Origin: Rhizobium leguminosarum bv. trifolii WSM2297
GTDB taxonomy: Bacteria > Pseudomonadota > Alphaproteobacteria > Rhizobiales > Rhizobiaceae
DNA length: 64,000 nucleotides
Assembly: GCF_000271845.1 (NCBI RefSeq)
Contig: NZ_JH719393.1
Span: 1-64,000, forward strand
Direction of reading: 5' to 3'
Position numbers and translations under genes: made by a program. Below the pieces are notes generated by a model. It was given only the letters and a program-made list of their open reading frames with translations, had not been told where the DNA came from and did not search any database. This document shows, one piece after another, positions 26,193-35,609 of this stretch (positions are counted from its first letter, which is position 1; every line of letters starts with the position of its first letter).

Positions 26193-26476
26193 TTCCGCTG
26201 CTCCAATGGCCAGACTTCGACGATCCCGTGCGCAACGGCGCATGGAGTCCTTGAGACGAGTTCTATCGCATCCCGGAGGCTGTCGGCTTCGATAAGCGCG
26301 AACCCGGCAACCGGCAGGGATGACTCTAAAAAGGGTCCGTGCGTCGTCTCGACCCACCGGAGAGCCCCTTTCATCTTCAACTTCTCATCATGGGTATGGG
26401 CTTCGTTGCGCCTGCCGGAGTCGTACGGTCATAAGCCTGGCTGGTCTCCATAGCCGATTGTTACATATAGGGGCAT
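26189..26476 (-). pseudogene. YCII-domain protein, frameshifted
   Basis: Starts MPLYVTIGYGDQPG at 26476 and hits a stop; after a frameshift it reads RNEAHTHDEKLK, then HGPFLESSLPVAGFALIEAD, then LRDAIELVSRTPCAVAHGIVEVWPL. This is the order of a YCII-related domain, ending in the usual (V/I)EVRPL-type motif (here VEVWPL). At least one frameshift breaks it. YCII proteins are small, dimeric, enzyme-like proteins of mostly unknown role. It is coupled to the Rossmann fragment downstream. Confidence 0.65.
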
Positions 26477-26667
26477 CACAGTATTCCTTTCTTCCTCAGT
26501 TCGTCTTTCGCAGCTTCACTTTTCTCGGCGGCAACGCCGAGTGCCCTCAGCACGACTTGGATTTGGTGAAGTGGACGGCACGGTATTCGATGATTTCGAC
26601 GTGGTTGCCCCATTAGCACGACGGCTTCCGTGTCGAGATGGCGCGCGCCATATGCGGTGCGTGTAGG

Positions 26668-27420
26668 TCAAAATCCGTTGAAGATCGCAAACCGTCGCGC
26701 GTAGTCGCCGTCCCTTTCGGCAAAGCGTTCTCCCCTGACACGCTCGACGAGGATTTCCCCTTCAGGTGGGTTCGGGTCGGCCAGGAGCTCCATCACTTCG
26801 GTGATATAGGCGGCAAGCGGCATGGCGTGTGGATCGCTGAGCTGATGAGGCCCGCTGAGTTCCGTCTGGACATAGGGTGGCGCCAGTTCAAGCACTTCGA
26901 CCGAAGATCCGCGCAGCTGGACGCGCAAGGACTGTAGCCAGGAATGCAAGAACGCCTTGCTGGCGCAATAGGTCGGGAAGTTGTTGCGTGGAACGAACGC
27001 CAGACCTGAAGTCGTCGTGATTATGGTCGCCTGCGGCTTCGCGGCAAGGGCCGGGAGGAGGGCTGCCGACATGTGCAGCACGCCCAGGATATTTGTCTCA
27101 ATAATGTTGCGTGCGATGGAAAGATCAGAGCCGCCGGGCAGGCTTTCGGGTCGCGAGATACCCGCGTTGTTTATCAGGACATTCAGCTCAGGCATTTTCT
27201 CCCGGACCCGTGTCGCGAAGGCGTCGATCGCCTCAGGGTCCTGAACGTTGAGTTGAAAGCCGATCATGCCCGGGTTGGCTGCCGTAATCTCGTCAAGGCG
27301 GCTTTGGCGACGGCCGGCGATGATGACCTGGTTGTCGAGCTTGTGAAATGCTTCGGCAAGGCCCCGGCCGATGCCGCTGGTGCCGCCTGTGATGAGGATG
27401 GTGTTCCCTGTCATCTGCAT
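26668..27420 (-). CDS. Short-chain dehydrogenase/reductase (DltE-like)
   Basis: 250 aa classical SDR: TGGTSGIGRG (cofactor loop), NNAG (LINNAGISR), catalytic Ser region (TTTSGLAFV) and YCASK. The C-terminal part lacks membrane helices. The start at 27420 is chosen because the cofactor loop then lies within 20 residues of the N-terminus. It follows the NmrA-type gene (27440-28324) by 19 bases on the same strand, so both are cotranscribed and likely controlled by the divergent AraC at 28465. Cytoplasmic oxidoreductase of unknown substrate. Confidence 0.9.
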   Translation of the reverse strand: MQMTGNTILITGGTSGIGRGLAEAFHKLDNQVIIAGRRQSRLDEITAANPGMIGFQLNVQDPEAIDAFATRVREKMPELNVLINNAGISRPESLPGGSDLSIARNIIETNILGVLHMSAALLPALAAKPQATIITTTSGLAFVPRNNFPTYCASKAFLHSWLQSLRVQLRGSSVEVLELAPPYVQTELSGPHQLSDPHAMPLAAYITEVMELLADPNPPEGEILVERVRGERFAERDGDYARRFAIFNGF

Positions 27421-27439
27421 GATGTTAGTTCTTTCGTGG

Positions 27440-28324
27440 TTATCCCAGGAGCGTCGGGCGCAGGACGTCCTGGCACCATTGGCGAAAGCTGGTCGGAGTG
27501 GTGTTCTCACTGGTTCTTTCGACGCCGAGATCGAGGCCGCGGTCCTTGGCACTGGCCATGTCGGTCATCCCCTGTGCCATCGCCTCGGAAAACCCGAATT
27601 GCAGGAATCGCGCCTTGTAGGCCTCGAAGGTGATTTGCTGGAACCGAACGGGACTGCTCAGAACGTCCGACATGATCTCTGCCATATCGTTGAAGGAAAT
27701 GTTCTCCGGCCCAAGAACGGCAAGCTCCTCCTGGCCCTGCCAGCTGGGGTCCAGCAGCAACCGGCTCGCCACGGCTGCAATGTCGCGGGTGGCGCAGCTC
27801 GGTAATTTCAAATCGCCGGAAATCGGTGAGAAGAACATGCCCTGGTTTTTGATCGACGCGGCCTGCATGAGAAGATTGTCCATGAAGGAGGGCATGGTGA
27901 GCGCGCGAAAGTCGACACCGGTGCTGGCGACCAGATCGTCCATCGCCAGCGAGCCGGTGACGTAGCCGGCATTGGCTGCAAGTGGCGTATTTCGTCCGAG
28001 TGCAGTGATGCTCACCACGCGTTTTACACGATTGGCTTTCAGGGCGTCTGCGGCCGGTCGGGAGAAATCCACATAGGCGGCCATGACGCTGTCTGCTTTT
28101 TCGTCCGCAGGTACCAGCCAGAACACTGTCTTTGCACCACCGAATGCCCGTTTCACGATTTCGGGGTTCGCATGGGAACCCGCTACAACCTCAACCTTGT
28201 TCTGAACGTTAGCCGGCAACTTGGTGGGATCGCGGGCAATGACGCGGACCGAAGCGCCTTGTCCGAGAAGGTTTTCGACGACTTGCTGGCCGATCTGGCC
28301 CGTAGGGGCGGTGACTACGATCAT
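27440..28324 (-). CDS. NmrA-like NAD(P)-binding oxidoreductase
   Basis: 294 aa. The N-terminus MIVVTAPTGQIGQQVVENLL is the Rossmann loop of NmrA/QorB-like proteins, and FSRPAADALKANRVKRVVSI is the typical mid-domain. QorB-type relatives reduce quinones, but the substrate here is unknown. The start at 28324 gives the family-like N-terminus. It is the first gene of a two-gene unit with the SDR at 26668, facing the AraC gene at 28465 across 140 bp of shared regulatory DNA. Confidence 0.88.
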   Translation of the reverse strand: MIVVTAPTGQIGQQVVENLLGQGASVRVIARDPTKLPANVQNKVEVVAGSHANPEIVKRAFGGAKTVFWLVPADEKADSVMAAYVDFSRPAADALKANRVKRVVSITALGRNTPLAANAGYVTGSLAMDDLVASTGVDFRALTMPSFMDNLLMQAASIKNQGMFFSPISGDLKLPSCATRDIAAVASRLLLDPSWQGQEELAVLGPENISFNDMAEIMSDVLSSPVRFQQITFEAYKARFLQFGFSEAMAQGMTDMASAKDRGLDLGVERTSENTTPTSFRQWCQDVLRPTLLG

Positions 28325-28464
28325 TGGATGCTCCTCATGCCCTTGCAGGATTGTGTAGATGTTGGTCAACGCTCGTGAACGCCTTGAACAGACAGTTAAG
28401 GCATTGATGGTGGACGAGCCATGCTCTATGGTCGGCAATATCGTCGCGATCGTCCGGAACTCTT

Positions 28465-29400
28465 ATGGATCCGCTCTCTGAAGTGCTCAGCCTGCTCAAG
28501 CCAGACAGCACCATCTCTTCAGGCTTTGATGCCGCTGGCGAGTGGTCGATCCAGTTCGGCGACCAACACCGTCAGATCAAATGCTATGTGATCGTCACGG
28601 GGGGGTGTTGGTTGGCGGTCGACGGCGTCGATGAAGCGGTACGCCTCGAACAGGGCGACTGCTTCGTGCTGCCGCGCGGCCTGCCGTTCCGGCTCGCAAG
28701 TGATCTCAGCCTCTCTCCGGTCCCTGCGCCGACGCTCTTTCCCGCAGCGCGTACGGGGGGGATGGTCACCGTCAACGGAGGCGGGAACTTTTCACTTGTC
28801 GGTGCGCGTTTCGCTGTTAGCGGCAATAGCGCCGGTATGCTCTTGGAAATGCTACCGCCCATCGTCCACCTCAGAGGGGAAACAGAGCGGGACGCCTTGC
28901 GTTGGTCAATCGAACGGATGATGCAGGAGTTACGTTCTCATCGGCCGGGCGGACATCTGATGGCGCAATATCTTTCGCATATGATGCTGCTCCAGGCACT
29001 TCGTATTCATCTGTCAGATAGTCATCAACGCACGGGCTGGTTCTATGCTCTGGCCGACAAGAACCTGAGTGGCGCAATTCGCGCGATGCATGCCAACCCG
29101 GCGAAAAACTGGACGTTGGCGGAACTGGGTGAGAAAGCCGGAATGTCACGCTCCGTATTCGCTGAGCGCTTCAAGGCAACCGTTGGAGAGACGCCTATCG
29201 ACTACCTGTCAAGGTGGCGAATGCTTCTGGCCTGCAACCGGTTTGAAAACGGCGATGACCCTGTTTCGGTTGTCGCGCCGGCGCTGGGCTATCAGTCCGA
29301 GAGCGCCTTCAGCAAGGCGTTCAAGCGCGTCGTCGGATGCTCACCGCGCCAATATCGGGGTCAGGAAATCCTTTCTTCCGAAACTCGGCCAGCACATTAA
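28465..29400 (+). CDS. AraC-family regulator (cupin_6 subfamily)
   Basis: 311 aa. The N-terminus MDPLSEVLSLLKPDSTISSG and the cupin strand region (GGCWLAVDGVDEAVRLEQGD) match the cupin_6 sensor of this AraC subfamily. Two HTHs follow near the C-terminus (LGEKAGMSRSVFAERFKATV and VSVVAPALGYQSESAFSKAF). The start agrees with the paralogue starting at 33621 (MADPIAEVVALLKPSPSIS). It is divergent from the NmrA/SDR pair, the probable target. The ligand is unknown. Confidence 0.92.
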   Translation: MDPLSEVLSLLKPDSTISSGFDAAGEWSIQFGDQHRQIKCYVIVTGGCWLAVDGVDEAVRLEQGDCFVLPRGLPFRLASDLSLSPVPAPTLFPAARTGGMVTVNGGGNFSLVGARFAVSGNSAGMLLEMLPPIVHLRGETERDALRWSIERMMQELRSHRPGGHLMAQYLSHMMLLQALRIHLSDSHQRTGWFYALADKNLSGAIRAMHANPAKNWTLAELGEKAGMSRSVFAERFKATVGETPIDYLSRWRMLLACNRFENGDDPVSVVAPALGYQSESAFSKAFKRVVGCSPRQYRGQEILSSETRPAH

Positions 29401-29497
29401 GGGCTTGCGGTTGTGGTTGCCTTCTCGTCGGGAAGCCTCCTCACGAGGGTCTCTTTCCCCTCGCCAAATTGCCTCCGATCCAAGGCGTCGCAGGCGC

Positions 29498-29806
29498 TCA
29501 CAGCTCTTTGAACCCTTTGACCAACGCGGCGAATAGCGCGCGGCATCTTGCATTGGCGCGCAGATCGTGGTGCATGACAATCCAAAGATCTAGCTCGAGG
29601 TCAAACTAATCGGCCAACACGCGGACTATTCCGGCAAGCGTCAGGCGCCAAATCCGCCGATTGACCGCAGTGCTGGCGTCAGGTTCAATTTCGTGGCAAC
29701 TCCGTTCGAGATGGGCATTCAGCTCGGATCTCTCGGCGAGCTCGGGCTGGGCGGTGCCTATTTTCAATGCCCTTTGTGCAGCTCTCCACACTGATGCCGG
29801 ACCCAA
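29498..29806 (-). pseudogene. LysR-family regulator C-terminal relic
   Basis: In one frame the sequence ends RRIWRLTLAGIVRVLAD, then an in-frame TAG (29606-29608), then FDLELDLWIVMHHDLRANAR, then ALFAALVKGFKEL and a stop. This matches the last strand and helix of LysR effector domains (DLW.VMH.DLR.NAR.RAL). Upstream domains are lost. It lies between an AraC gene and the ABM-domain gene. Confidence 0.7.
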
Positions 29807-29958
29807 CCGGATCCCACTTCGATAACGGAGAGGCGCCGGTTTGGGGCGCGATGCCCGGCGCGGCTCTCGTTGTGCTGTTCCGCTTCGGGCAAATCCGGGG
29901 CCGCAGTTTTTAAGGTTAAGGTGGACGAATATGAGCTACGTGAGGGCGGAGACGCGGA

Positions 29959-30261
29959 TTAGCGCTTGATAAGGTCGCGTTCGTTAAAAGCGTCGTATTT
30001 CCGAATGTCGCCCTCCATACGCCCCTGCCATCGGGCGACGAACGCTTGGGTGTCGGGCGCCTCAAGGTGAGCACTGAGCGCGGACTGATCGGACCAACGT
30101 TCCGAAATGAGCAATCGTCCGGCCGCAGGGTCGGTCACCGCCACGTCATAGGAGACGTTGCCGGCACGCTGTCGGGTGGCAACCGCAAGAACTTGCAGGG
30201 CGCCTAGAAATTCCGCCAGGTCGGCGGGGTCGATGTGCATATATCCAGTTACAATCAGCAT
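29959..30261 (-). CDS. ABM-domain (antibiotic biosynthesis monooxygenase-like) protein
   Basis: 100 aa, one ferredoxin-like ABM domain: MLIVTGYMHIDPADLAEFLG, then RQRAGNVSYDVAVTDPAAGR, then LISERWSDQSALSAHLEAP. Such proteins are small dimeric monooxygenases or quinol/aldehyde-handling enzymes. ATG 30261 is preferred to 30267 because AAAGGA then lies at proper spacing. It is downstream of the quinone oxidoreductase gene at 30321 by 59 bases on the same strand, probably one operon under the divergent LysR at 31427. Confidence 0.9.
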   Translation of the reverse strand: MLIVTGYMHIDPADLAEFLGALQVLAVATRQRAGNVSYDVAVTDPAAGRLLISERWSDQSALSAHLEAPDTQAFVARWQGRMEGDIRKYDAFNERDLIKR

Positions 30262-30320
30262 GTGCATTTCCTTTGAAGTTGCGCCCGGTCTCTGACGATC
30301 GGCTGACCGAGGGCCTGAGA

Positions 30321-31337
30321 TTAGGCGACGCTGAAAACGAGCTTGCCCTGGATACCGCCCTGCAAGGCGCGCTCGTGCGCAGCCGACGCTTTCGACAACG
30401 GATAGGTGCTATCGATGACGATACGAATGGTGGCGCTGTCGAGCAATCGACCAGCCTCCGCCAGTTGCGTGCCGTTTGAGCGAACCTGTGTCGATGACAC
30501 CGTGATCCGGCGCTCGGCAGCCTTATCCCGGCCCGAGAAGCCCAAAGGGTTGACCAGGAAGAGCGCTCCCCCCGGCTTGATGACCGACAGGAAACGCTCC
30601 ATGTTCGGGCCCCCGACGGTATCGATCACAAGGTCCACATCTTGCGCCACCGCCTCGGCCGCCGCCTTGGTGTAGTCGATAAACTCTGCCGCACCCAGAC
30701 CACGAAGAAGTGCCTCATGCTTTCCGGATGCAACAGCGATCACCCGTGCACCCTTCCATTTCGCCACCTGAACTGCGAGATGCCCTACGCCGCCGCCTGC
30801 GCCATTGACCAGAACCGTCTTGTCCTTGAGCGGGACCGGCGCATGGTGGAATGACTGGAACGGGTTGGGTGCATCATGGCCGAGATCGATTAGAAACTGC
30901 CAGGCTGTGAGCAACGACATGGGTGTACCTGCTGCCTGGATGTGATCGATGCCCACAGGCTTCAGGGCAAGCTCAGATGCGGGGACAGAGACATATTCGG
31001 CATAGGCGCTGCTGCCCCTCATCAGGTCTTCAGGGAACCGCACCATCGCATAGACGTCGTCGCCGACGCTAAACCCTGAAACACCGTCGCCCACCGAAGC
31101 CACAACACCCGAAACATCGGTGCCAAGGATCAGGGGGAAGGTCGGATCAGGCTGCCATTCGGGCGGTAACGCCCGGTAGCCGTCGCGCAGATAAAGGTCA
31201 GGTGGATTAATGCCGGCTGCGCGCACGCGGACAAGCACTTCGCCGTTCAAGGCTACAGGCCGGGGCGCATCCTCATACCGCAAGACTTCGGGCCCACCGA
31301 ATTCGTGCAACCGCACTGCTTTCATCATCTCAGTCAT
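30321..31337 (-). CDS. Zinc-independent MDR quinone oxidoreductase
   Basis: 338 aa medium-chain dehydrogenase/reductase: GroES-like N-terminal domain (VRLHEFGGPEVLRYED, then GINPPDLYLRDGYR) and a nucleotide-binding domain (VNGAGGGVGHLAVQVAKWKG). The catalytic-zinc motif GHE and the structural-zinc cysteines are absent, so it belongs with NADPH:quinone oxidoreductases. ATG 31337 follows GAAGG at good distance; the GTG one codon before is an alternative. It faces the LysR gene at 31427 across 89 bp, the classic target-regulator layout, and the ABM gene follows. Confidence 0.92.
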   Translation of the reverse strand: MTEMMKAVRLHEFGGPEVLRYEDAPRPVALNGEVLVRVRAAGINPPDLYLRDGYRALPPEWQPDPTFPLILGTDVSGVVASVGDGVSGFSVGDDVYAMVRFPEDLMRGSSAYAEYVSVPASELALKPVGIDHIQAAGTPMSLLTAWQFLIDLGHDAPNPFQSFHHAPVPLKDKTVLVNGAGGGVGHLAVQVAKWKGARVIAVASGKHEALLRGLGAAEFIDYTKAAAEAVAQDVDLVIDTVGGPNMERFLSVIKPGGALFLVNPLGFSGRDKAAERRITVSSTQVRSNGTQLAEAGRLLDSATIRIVIDSTYPLSKASAAHERALQGGIQGKLVFSVA

Positions 31338-31426
31338 CACAGCCTTCGTTCACTCTGTTTTCGTCACCATTAGATATGACGGAATGAGGGTGTTGATAAT
31401 GCCTCCCATTTCGCTTTAATAGTGCC

Positions 31427-32329
31427 ATGAAGGAACAAATCATCTTTGAGCGTCTGACCGGCTTGATCGCATTCGCTCGAGCTGGCTCTTTGGGTAGCTT
31501 CACAGCTGCGGCCCGTTCTCTGTCCGTCTCGCCTTCGGCAATCAGCAAGAGCGTCCAGCGGCTGGAGGAGCAGCTCGGCGTCTCGCTGTTCACGCGCACG
31601 ACACGCTCTCTGACACTAACGGCGGAAGGGCGTGACATCCACGGACGCGCACTGCAGCTCCTGCGCGATGCTGAAGAAATTGAGCAGGTGGCAAAGACGG
31701 CGCGTGGCGAGCCGGCCGGCACATTGCGCATTGCAGCGTCGTTACCGATCGGCCTTCATGTCATTGCGCCGGCTCTCCCGCAGTTTCGAAAGCGCCATCC
31801 GAAAGTCACGATCGACCTCAGATTAAGCGACCACATGGTGGACCTTGTCGAGCAAGGCATCGATATGGCTGTGCGGATCGGCGACCTTGCTGACTCGCGC
31901 CTTCTGTCGCGACGACTGTCGGGGCATAGGCTTTGTTGTTATGCTTCCGCCGAGTATCTCGCCCTTCGCGGGACCCCCAAGCATCCGGACGAACTGGCGG
32001 CCCACGAAACCGTCAACCTTCGCTATCAAAGCAACGGCCAGATGTTTCGGTGGCCGTTCCAGATCGGAGAGCGGGAAATCGAGATCGTGCCATCCTCCAG
32101 CATCATCGTGGATACAAGTGAGGCTGTCATAGCAACGATCGCTGCGGGTGGCGGAATCGGAATGGGCACCAGCTTCATGGCTGCTCCTTGGGTCAAACGC
32201 GGGGAGTTGATGCCGGTTCTGTCCGGTTTCGCCGTGGACCGGCACAACATCATGGCAGTTTGGCCGGAGAGCCGCCGCAGCAATCCGGCTGTTCGCGCCT
32301 TTCTCGACGCGTTAATCGATCTACTTTAG
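31427..32329 (+). CDS. LysR-family transcriptional regulator
   Basis: 300 aa. N-terminal winged HTH ([20 protein letters not shown] then [20 protein letters not shown]) and a C-terminal substrate-binding domain with the common proteobacterial segments ([20 protein letters not shown], then [13 protein letters not shown]). It is divergent from the quinone oxidoreductase/ABM pair, which it most likely activates in response to a substrate-like ligand, and it probably represses itself. Start at ATG 31427; the next Met lies well inside the domain. Confidence 0.92.
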   Translation: MKEQIIFERLTGLIAFARAGSLGSFTAAARSLSVSPSAISKSVQRLEEQLGVSLFTRTTRSLTLTAEGRDIHGRALQLLRDAEEIEQVAKTARGEPAGTLRIAASLPIGLHVIAPALPQFRKRHPKVTIDLRLSDHMVDLVEQGIDMAVRIGDLADSRLLSRRLSGHRLCCYASAEYLALRGTPKHPDELAAHETVNLRYQSNGQMFRWPFQIGEREIEIVPSSSIIVDTSEAVIATIAAGGGIGMGTSFMAAPWVKRGELMPVLSGFAVDRHNIMAVWPESRRSNPAVRAFLDALIDLL

Positions 32330-32366
32330 TCGCGGGCGCGCTAATAACGGACATTCGGCGGCAGGC

Positions 32367-32510
32367 TCGAATTGGAGATCACCGAGGCATCGCAGTTCGA
32401 AGATCGCGCCGATGTGGCCAGTCGAAGCGCTGACGTCGCGTGGTGTCAGACTGGCGATGGACGACTATGGCAACGGTTATTCGCAAATGACTTCGGGCGT
32501 TACCCCCTAA
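32367..32510 (+). pseudogene. Second EAL-domain relic
   Basis: LELEITEASQFEDRADVAS in one frame, then after a frameshift near 32430 GVRLAMDDYGNGYSQM and a stop. These correspond to the ExTE and DDFGTGYSS segments of the EAL domain. Only about 45 codons remain. The relic is not an obvious copy of the one at 20861-21420, since the preserved residues differ. The remaining DNA to 32721 shows nothing. Confidence 0.65.
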
Positions 32511-32721
32511 CAAGGTGAAAATAAGTCGCAGCTTTGGCACCTCACTCGATAACGACCTGTTGCCGAGTTCATCATCGACCACGCCCTGGCTACCCTCAAT
32601 ACAGGCGCGGTGGGCAGATTTTTTTCGATGGTGAGACCGTTGCGGCGTAGATCTGTGTGCGTAAGTGAACATCGCAAGGCTCGCGGAGGGCCGCATCGCC
32701 TTGGCTCGTTCCGATGCCGCT

Positions 32722-33621
32722 TCACGCTGCCGCGCCTTCCCGGGAATAGGCTCCGGGTGGCTTTCCGACATGGCGGGTGAACGCGACGCTGAAGGCGCTC
32801 GCTGAGCCGTAACCGACGCGTTGTGCGATCTCGGCCGTTGCGACATCCTTGCGCAGTAGCTCCTTTGCGAGCGCCATGCGCCAGCCGGTGGCATATTCCA
32901 TCGGGGCAACGCCAACCTCTCGGCGGAACCGCTCGAAGAAGGTCGACCGGGACATGGCGGCAGCCTGCGCCAAAGCCTCTACGGTCATGCCGCGGCCTGG
33001 ATCCTCGTGGATCCGCCGCAGAGCGGGGGCCAGCAGCGGATCGGCCATGCCTCGCAGCAGGCCGGGCGGGACCACCGCCCCGCCCGCCAAACGTAGGGCC
33101 TCAATAAGCAGGACTTCGAGCAGTCGGCGCAGAACCATGTCGCGGGCGGTCCGGTCGGCTCTTGTTTCATCGTTGATCATCCGGACAAGAAGCGTCAGGC
33201 GTTCCTCGCCCCTGATGTGGATAACCTCCGGCAGGAGCGAGACGAGCAGTGCCTTGTCATCCGAGCCGAAAGCACAATGACCGACCATCGCCACGATCTC
33301 CGCCGGCACATCCGGGTCCCCCAGCCGGAAAGCGCCCGGACTGGTCTCGAGGCGCTTCGCAGTGACCCCGCGAGGCGGTGGTTGCAGGCTGCTCATCGTG
33401 AACGAGAAGATCTCCGGAACCAGCACGAAGTCGCCGGCAGTCAGTCGCATTGGCTCACGGCCGGTGATGGTCATCAAACAGTGCCCGTCGACCACGGCAC
33501 AATAGAAGGGGCTTCCAAGCTCCTTGCGCTCGACGAGCCACCGACCGCCTCCCGTCACCAGCTTGGAGATGGAAGGGCTTGGCTTGAGGAGAGCGACGAC
33601 TTCGGCAATCGGGTCGGCCAT
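32722..33621 (-). CDS. AraC-family regulator (cupin_6 subfamily)
   Basis: 299 aa. Cupin-like sensor (MADPIAEVVALLKPSPSISK, GHCLMTITGREPMRLTAGDF) and a C-terminal AraC domain with two HTHs (LAQAAAMSRSTFFERFRREV and TAEIAQRVGYGSASAFSVAF). The architecture and N-terminus closely resemble the regulator at 28465. It is divergent from the SDR and alpha/beta hydrolase at 33721-35541, with an imperfect inverted repeat in the 99-bp gap that could be its operator. Confidence 0.92.
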   Translation of the reverse strand: MADPIAEVVALLKPSPSISKLVTGGGRWLVERKELGSPFYCAVVDGHCLMTITGREPMRLTAGDFVLVPEIFSFTMSSLQPPPRGVTAKRLETSPGAFRLGDPDVPAEIVAMVGHCAFGSDDKALLVSLLPEVIHIRGEERLTLLVRMINDETRADRTARDMVLRRLLEVLLIEALRLAGGAVVPPGLLRGMADPLLAPALRRIHEDPGRGMTVEALAQAAAMSRSTFFERFRREVGVAPMEYATGWRMALAKELLRKDVATAEIAQRVGYGSASAFSVAFTRHVGKPPGAYSREGAAA

Positions 33622-33626
33622 TAATT

Positions 33627-33672
33627 CGGACTTTTGCTAAAACATTCCGGACAACTGACTATAGCAAGTCCG
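33627..33672. promoter_or_regulatory. Imperfect inverted repeat between AraC and SDR genes, candidate operator
   Basis: CGGACTTTTGCTA (33627-33639) and TAGCAAGTCCG (33662-33672) are inverted copies with a 2-base gap. A half-site-like TCCGGAC lies between them. The location in the divergent promoter region suggests binding by the adjacent AraC protein. Confidence 0.45.
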
Positions 33673-33720
33673 TCTGATGTCGTCCATCTCTAGGCAAGTC
33701 AATCATTCAGGAGACATGAC

Positions 33721-34479
33721 ATGCCAAAGATCCTTGTCACCGGTTGCTCTTCCGGCTTCGGCCTCGCAATCGCGCAGACATTCCTTTCAGAGGGGTGGGA
33801 CGTGGTGGCAACCATGCGCACACCGCAGAGTGACCTGCTCCCCGCAAACGACAGGCTCAAGATTCTGGCGCTGGATGTGACCAGTGCGGAAAGCATCGAG
33901 AAAGCCGTCGACAATGCCGGGCCGATCGATGCTCTGGTCAACAATGCGGGCGTCGGCATGCTGAACGTGCTTGAAGGAGCGGAGATGGCGAAGATCCGCG
34001 AATTGTTCGAGACGAACGTCTTCGGCGCCATGGCCATGACCAAGGTAGTCCTGCCGCAGATGCGCGAACGCGCCTCGGGCGTGATCGTCAATGTCAGCTC
34101 CAGCGTCACCATCAAGCCGCTGCCGGCGCTCTCCGTCTACAGCGCCAGCAAGGCAGCGCTCAATGCCTTTACCGAAAGCCTTGCCCTCGAGGCTGCTCTG
34201 TTCGGGATCCGCGCCAAGCTCGTTCTGCCGGGTTCTGCACCCACAACCAGCTTCGGGAAGAATGCCGTCGGGCGCATGGGGATGGATATACCCGAGCCCT
34301 ACGGCGCCTTTGTTCACGACTATCTGACGTCGCTGCGGTCCGGCACCGAATTCACGACGCCGGAAGACGTGGCTGAAGCCGTCTGGCGTGCTGTCACGGA
34401 GCCGGACGCGCCCAAGAAAATTCCGGCTGGTGCCGATGCGCAAACCTGGTTCCGCGAGGCCGGCCATCCTGTCGCGTAA
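33721..34479 (+). CDS. Short-chain dehydrogenase/reductase
   Basis: 252 aa classical SDR: TGCSSGFGLA (cofactor loop), LVNNAGVGML, catalytic Ser (VNVSSSVT) and YSASKAAL. ATG 33721 follows an AGGAG at good spacing (caggagacatgac). The alpha/beta hydrolase follows 39 bases after the stop, so the two form an operon, controlled by the divergent AraC at 32722. Cytoplasmic; the alcohol or ketone substrate is unknown. Confidence 0.92.
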   Translation: MPKILVTGCSSGFGLAIAQTFLSEGWDVVATMRTPQSDLLPANDRLKILALDVTSAESIEKAVDNAGPIDALVNNAGVGMLNVLEGAEMAKIRELFETNVFGAMAMTKVVLPQMRERASGVIVNVSSSVTIKPLPALSVYSASKAALNAFTESLALEAALFGIRAKLVLPGSAPTTSFGKNAVGRMGMDIPEPYGAFVHDYLTSLRSGTEFTTPEDVAEAVWRAVTEPDAPKKIPAGADAQTWFREAGHPVA

Positions 34480-34518
34480 GTGCGACGAACAAGAACCCAC
34501 ACTTTAGGATATTCCGAC

Positions 34519-35541
34519 ATGAACAACCTCATCGATCTCGCAAAACGTATTCCGACACCCGAAGCCAGTCTCACGATCGCCTATACGCCGATCCGCCTTC
34601 CGATGGACGGACGGCCGCCGCTGGAATTGCGCCTGACTGCCCCGTCAACAGGCGATCGCTTGCCTATCGTGCTGTTGTCGCATGGGTTCGGACCTTCCAA
34701 TTACATTCCGTCAAAGGATGGCTATGCGCCACTCGCGCAATTCTGGGCAGAACGTGGTTTCGCGGTGATCCAGCCGACCCATGCGAGTTCGCGCGTTGGC
34801 GGATTGCCCGCAGATGCACCCGGAGCGCCGTTCTTTTGGCGCGAGCGCGTCGAGGAGATGAAGGCGATCCTCGACCAACTGCCGAAGGTGGAACGCCAGT
34901 CGCTGGCGGTTGCCGAACGTTTGGATCACGCGCGGGTCGCTGCCGCCGGTCACTCTTTCGGCGGTCACACGGTTGGGCTGCTGTTGGGCGCGCAGTTGAA
35001 TGGAGAAGATTTCTCCGATCCCCGGATCTCGGCGGGCATTTTGCTCGCTACTCCCGGACGCGGCGGCATGGACATGACGGAGGAGAGTGCCGCCCGGTTT
35101 CCGTTCTTCGACGTCGATTTCTCGACGCTGGCCACGCGCAGCCTCGTCGTCTGCGGCGATGCTGACGATCCTCACTTCACGACGCGCGGGCCCGACTGGC
35201 ATGCGGATGCCTTTCATGATGCGCCGGGCGCTGACGCGCTGTTGACGCTTCACAGTGCGGGGCACGGACTGGGCGGTATCGCAGGGCTCGACGCCAAGGA
35301 GACTGAGATCGAGGCGCCGGACTTGCTGGAAGCGACTAAACGGCTGACGCTGGCCTGGCTTCGGACCGCGATGAGTGTCGAGCCATGTGCATGGGAAAGA
35401 GCCTGCGCTGCGATCGAGGGGCCTTCCTCCGCGCTTGCGCATGTCGTCGTCCGGCAGGATAGAATGCAGGTTGAGAATAGGCCGGCAGCTAACCTTTCAA
35501 CGGCCGATCGTTCACACGACCCGACCGTCGCGTTTAGTTGA
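34519..35541 (+). CDS. Alpha/beta hydrolase (dienelactone hydrolase / chlorophyllase-like)
   Basis: 340 aa. Fold markers: oxyanion loop [11 protein letters not shown], nucleophile elbow [12 protein letters not shown] (Ser), acid near [10 protein letters not shown], and His in [10 protein letters not shown]. No signal peptide. The last 40 residues after [12 protein letters not shown] look like an unstructured extension and may be read-through into decayed DNA. The start at 34519 puts [20 protein letters not shown] at the N-terminus; the frame is open to 34480 without support. Second gene of the SDR operon; it probably processes an ester or lactone related to the SDR substrate. Confidence 0.88.
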   Translation: MNNLIDLAKRIPTPEASLTIAYTPIRLPMDGRPPLELRLTAPSTGDRLPIVLLSHGFGPSNYIPSKDGYAPLAQFWAERGFAVIQPTHASSRVGGLPADAPGAPFFWRERVEEMKAILDQLPKVERQSLAVAERLDHARVAAAGHSFGGHTVGLLLGAQLNGEDFSDPRISAGILLATPGRGGMDMTEESAARFPFFDVDFSTLATRSLVVCGDADDPHFTTRGPDWHADAFHDAPGADALLTLHSAGHGLGGIAGLDAKETEIEAPDLLEATKRLTLAWLRTAMSVEPCAWERACAAIEGPSSALAHVVVRQDRMQVENRPAANLSTADRSHDPTVAFS

Positions 35542-35609
35542 GATACGCATTGATCGCCTCCGAATGTTGTTGAAGCGCGTTCCTTTGCCCGGCGTTGCGC
35601 TTGGAGCCG

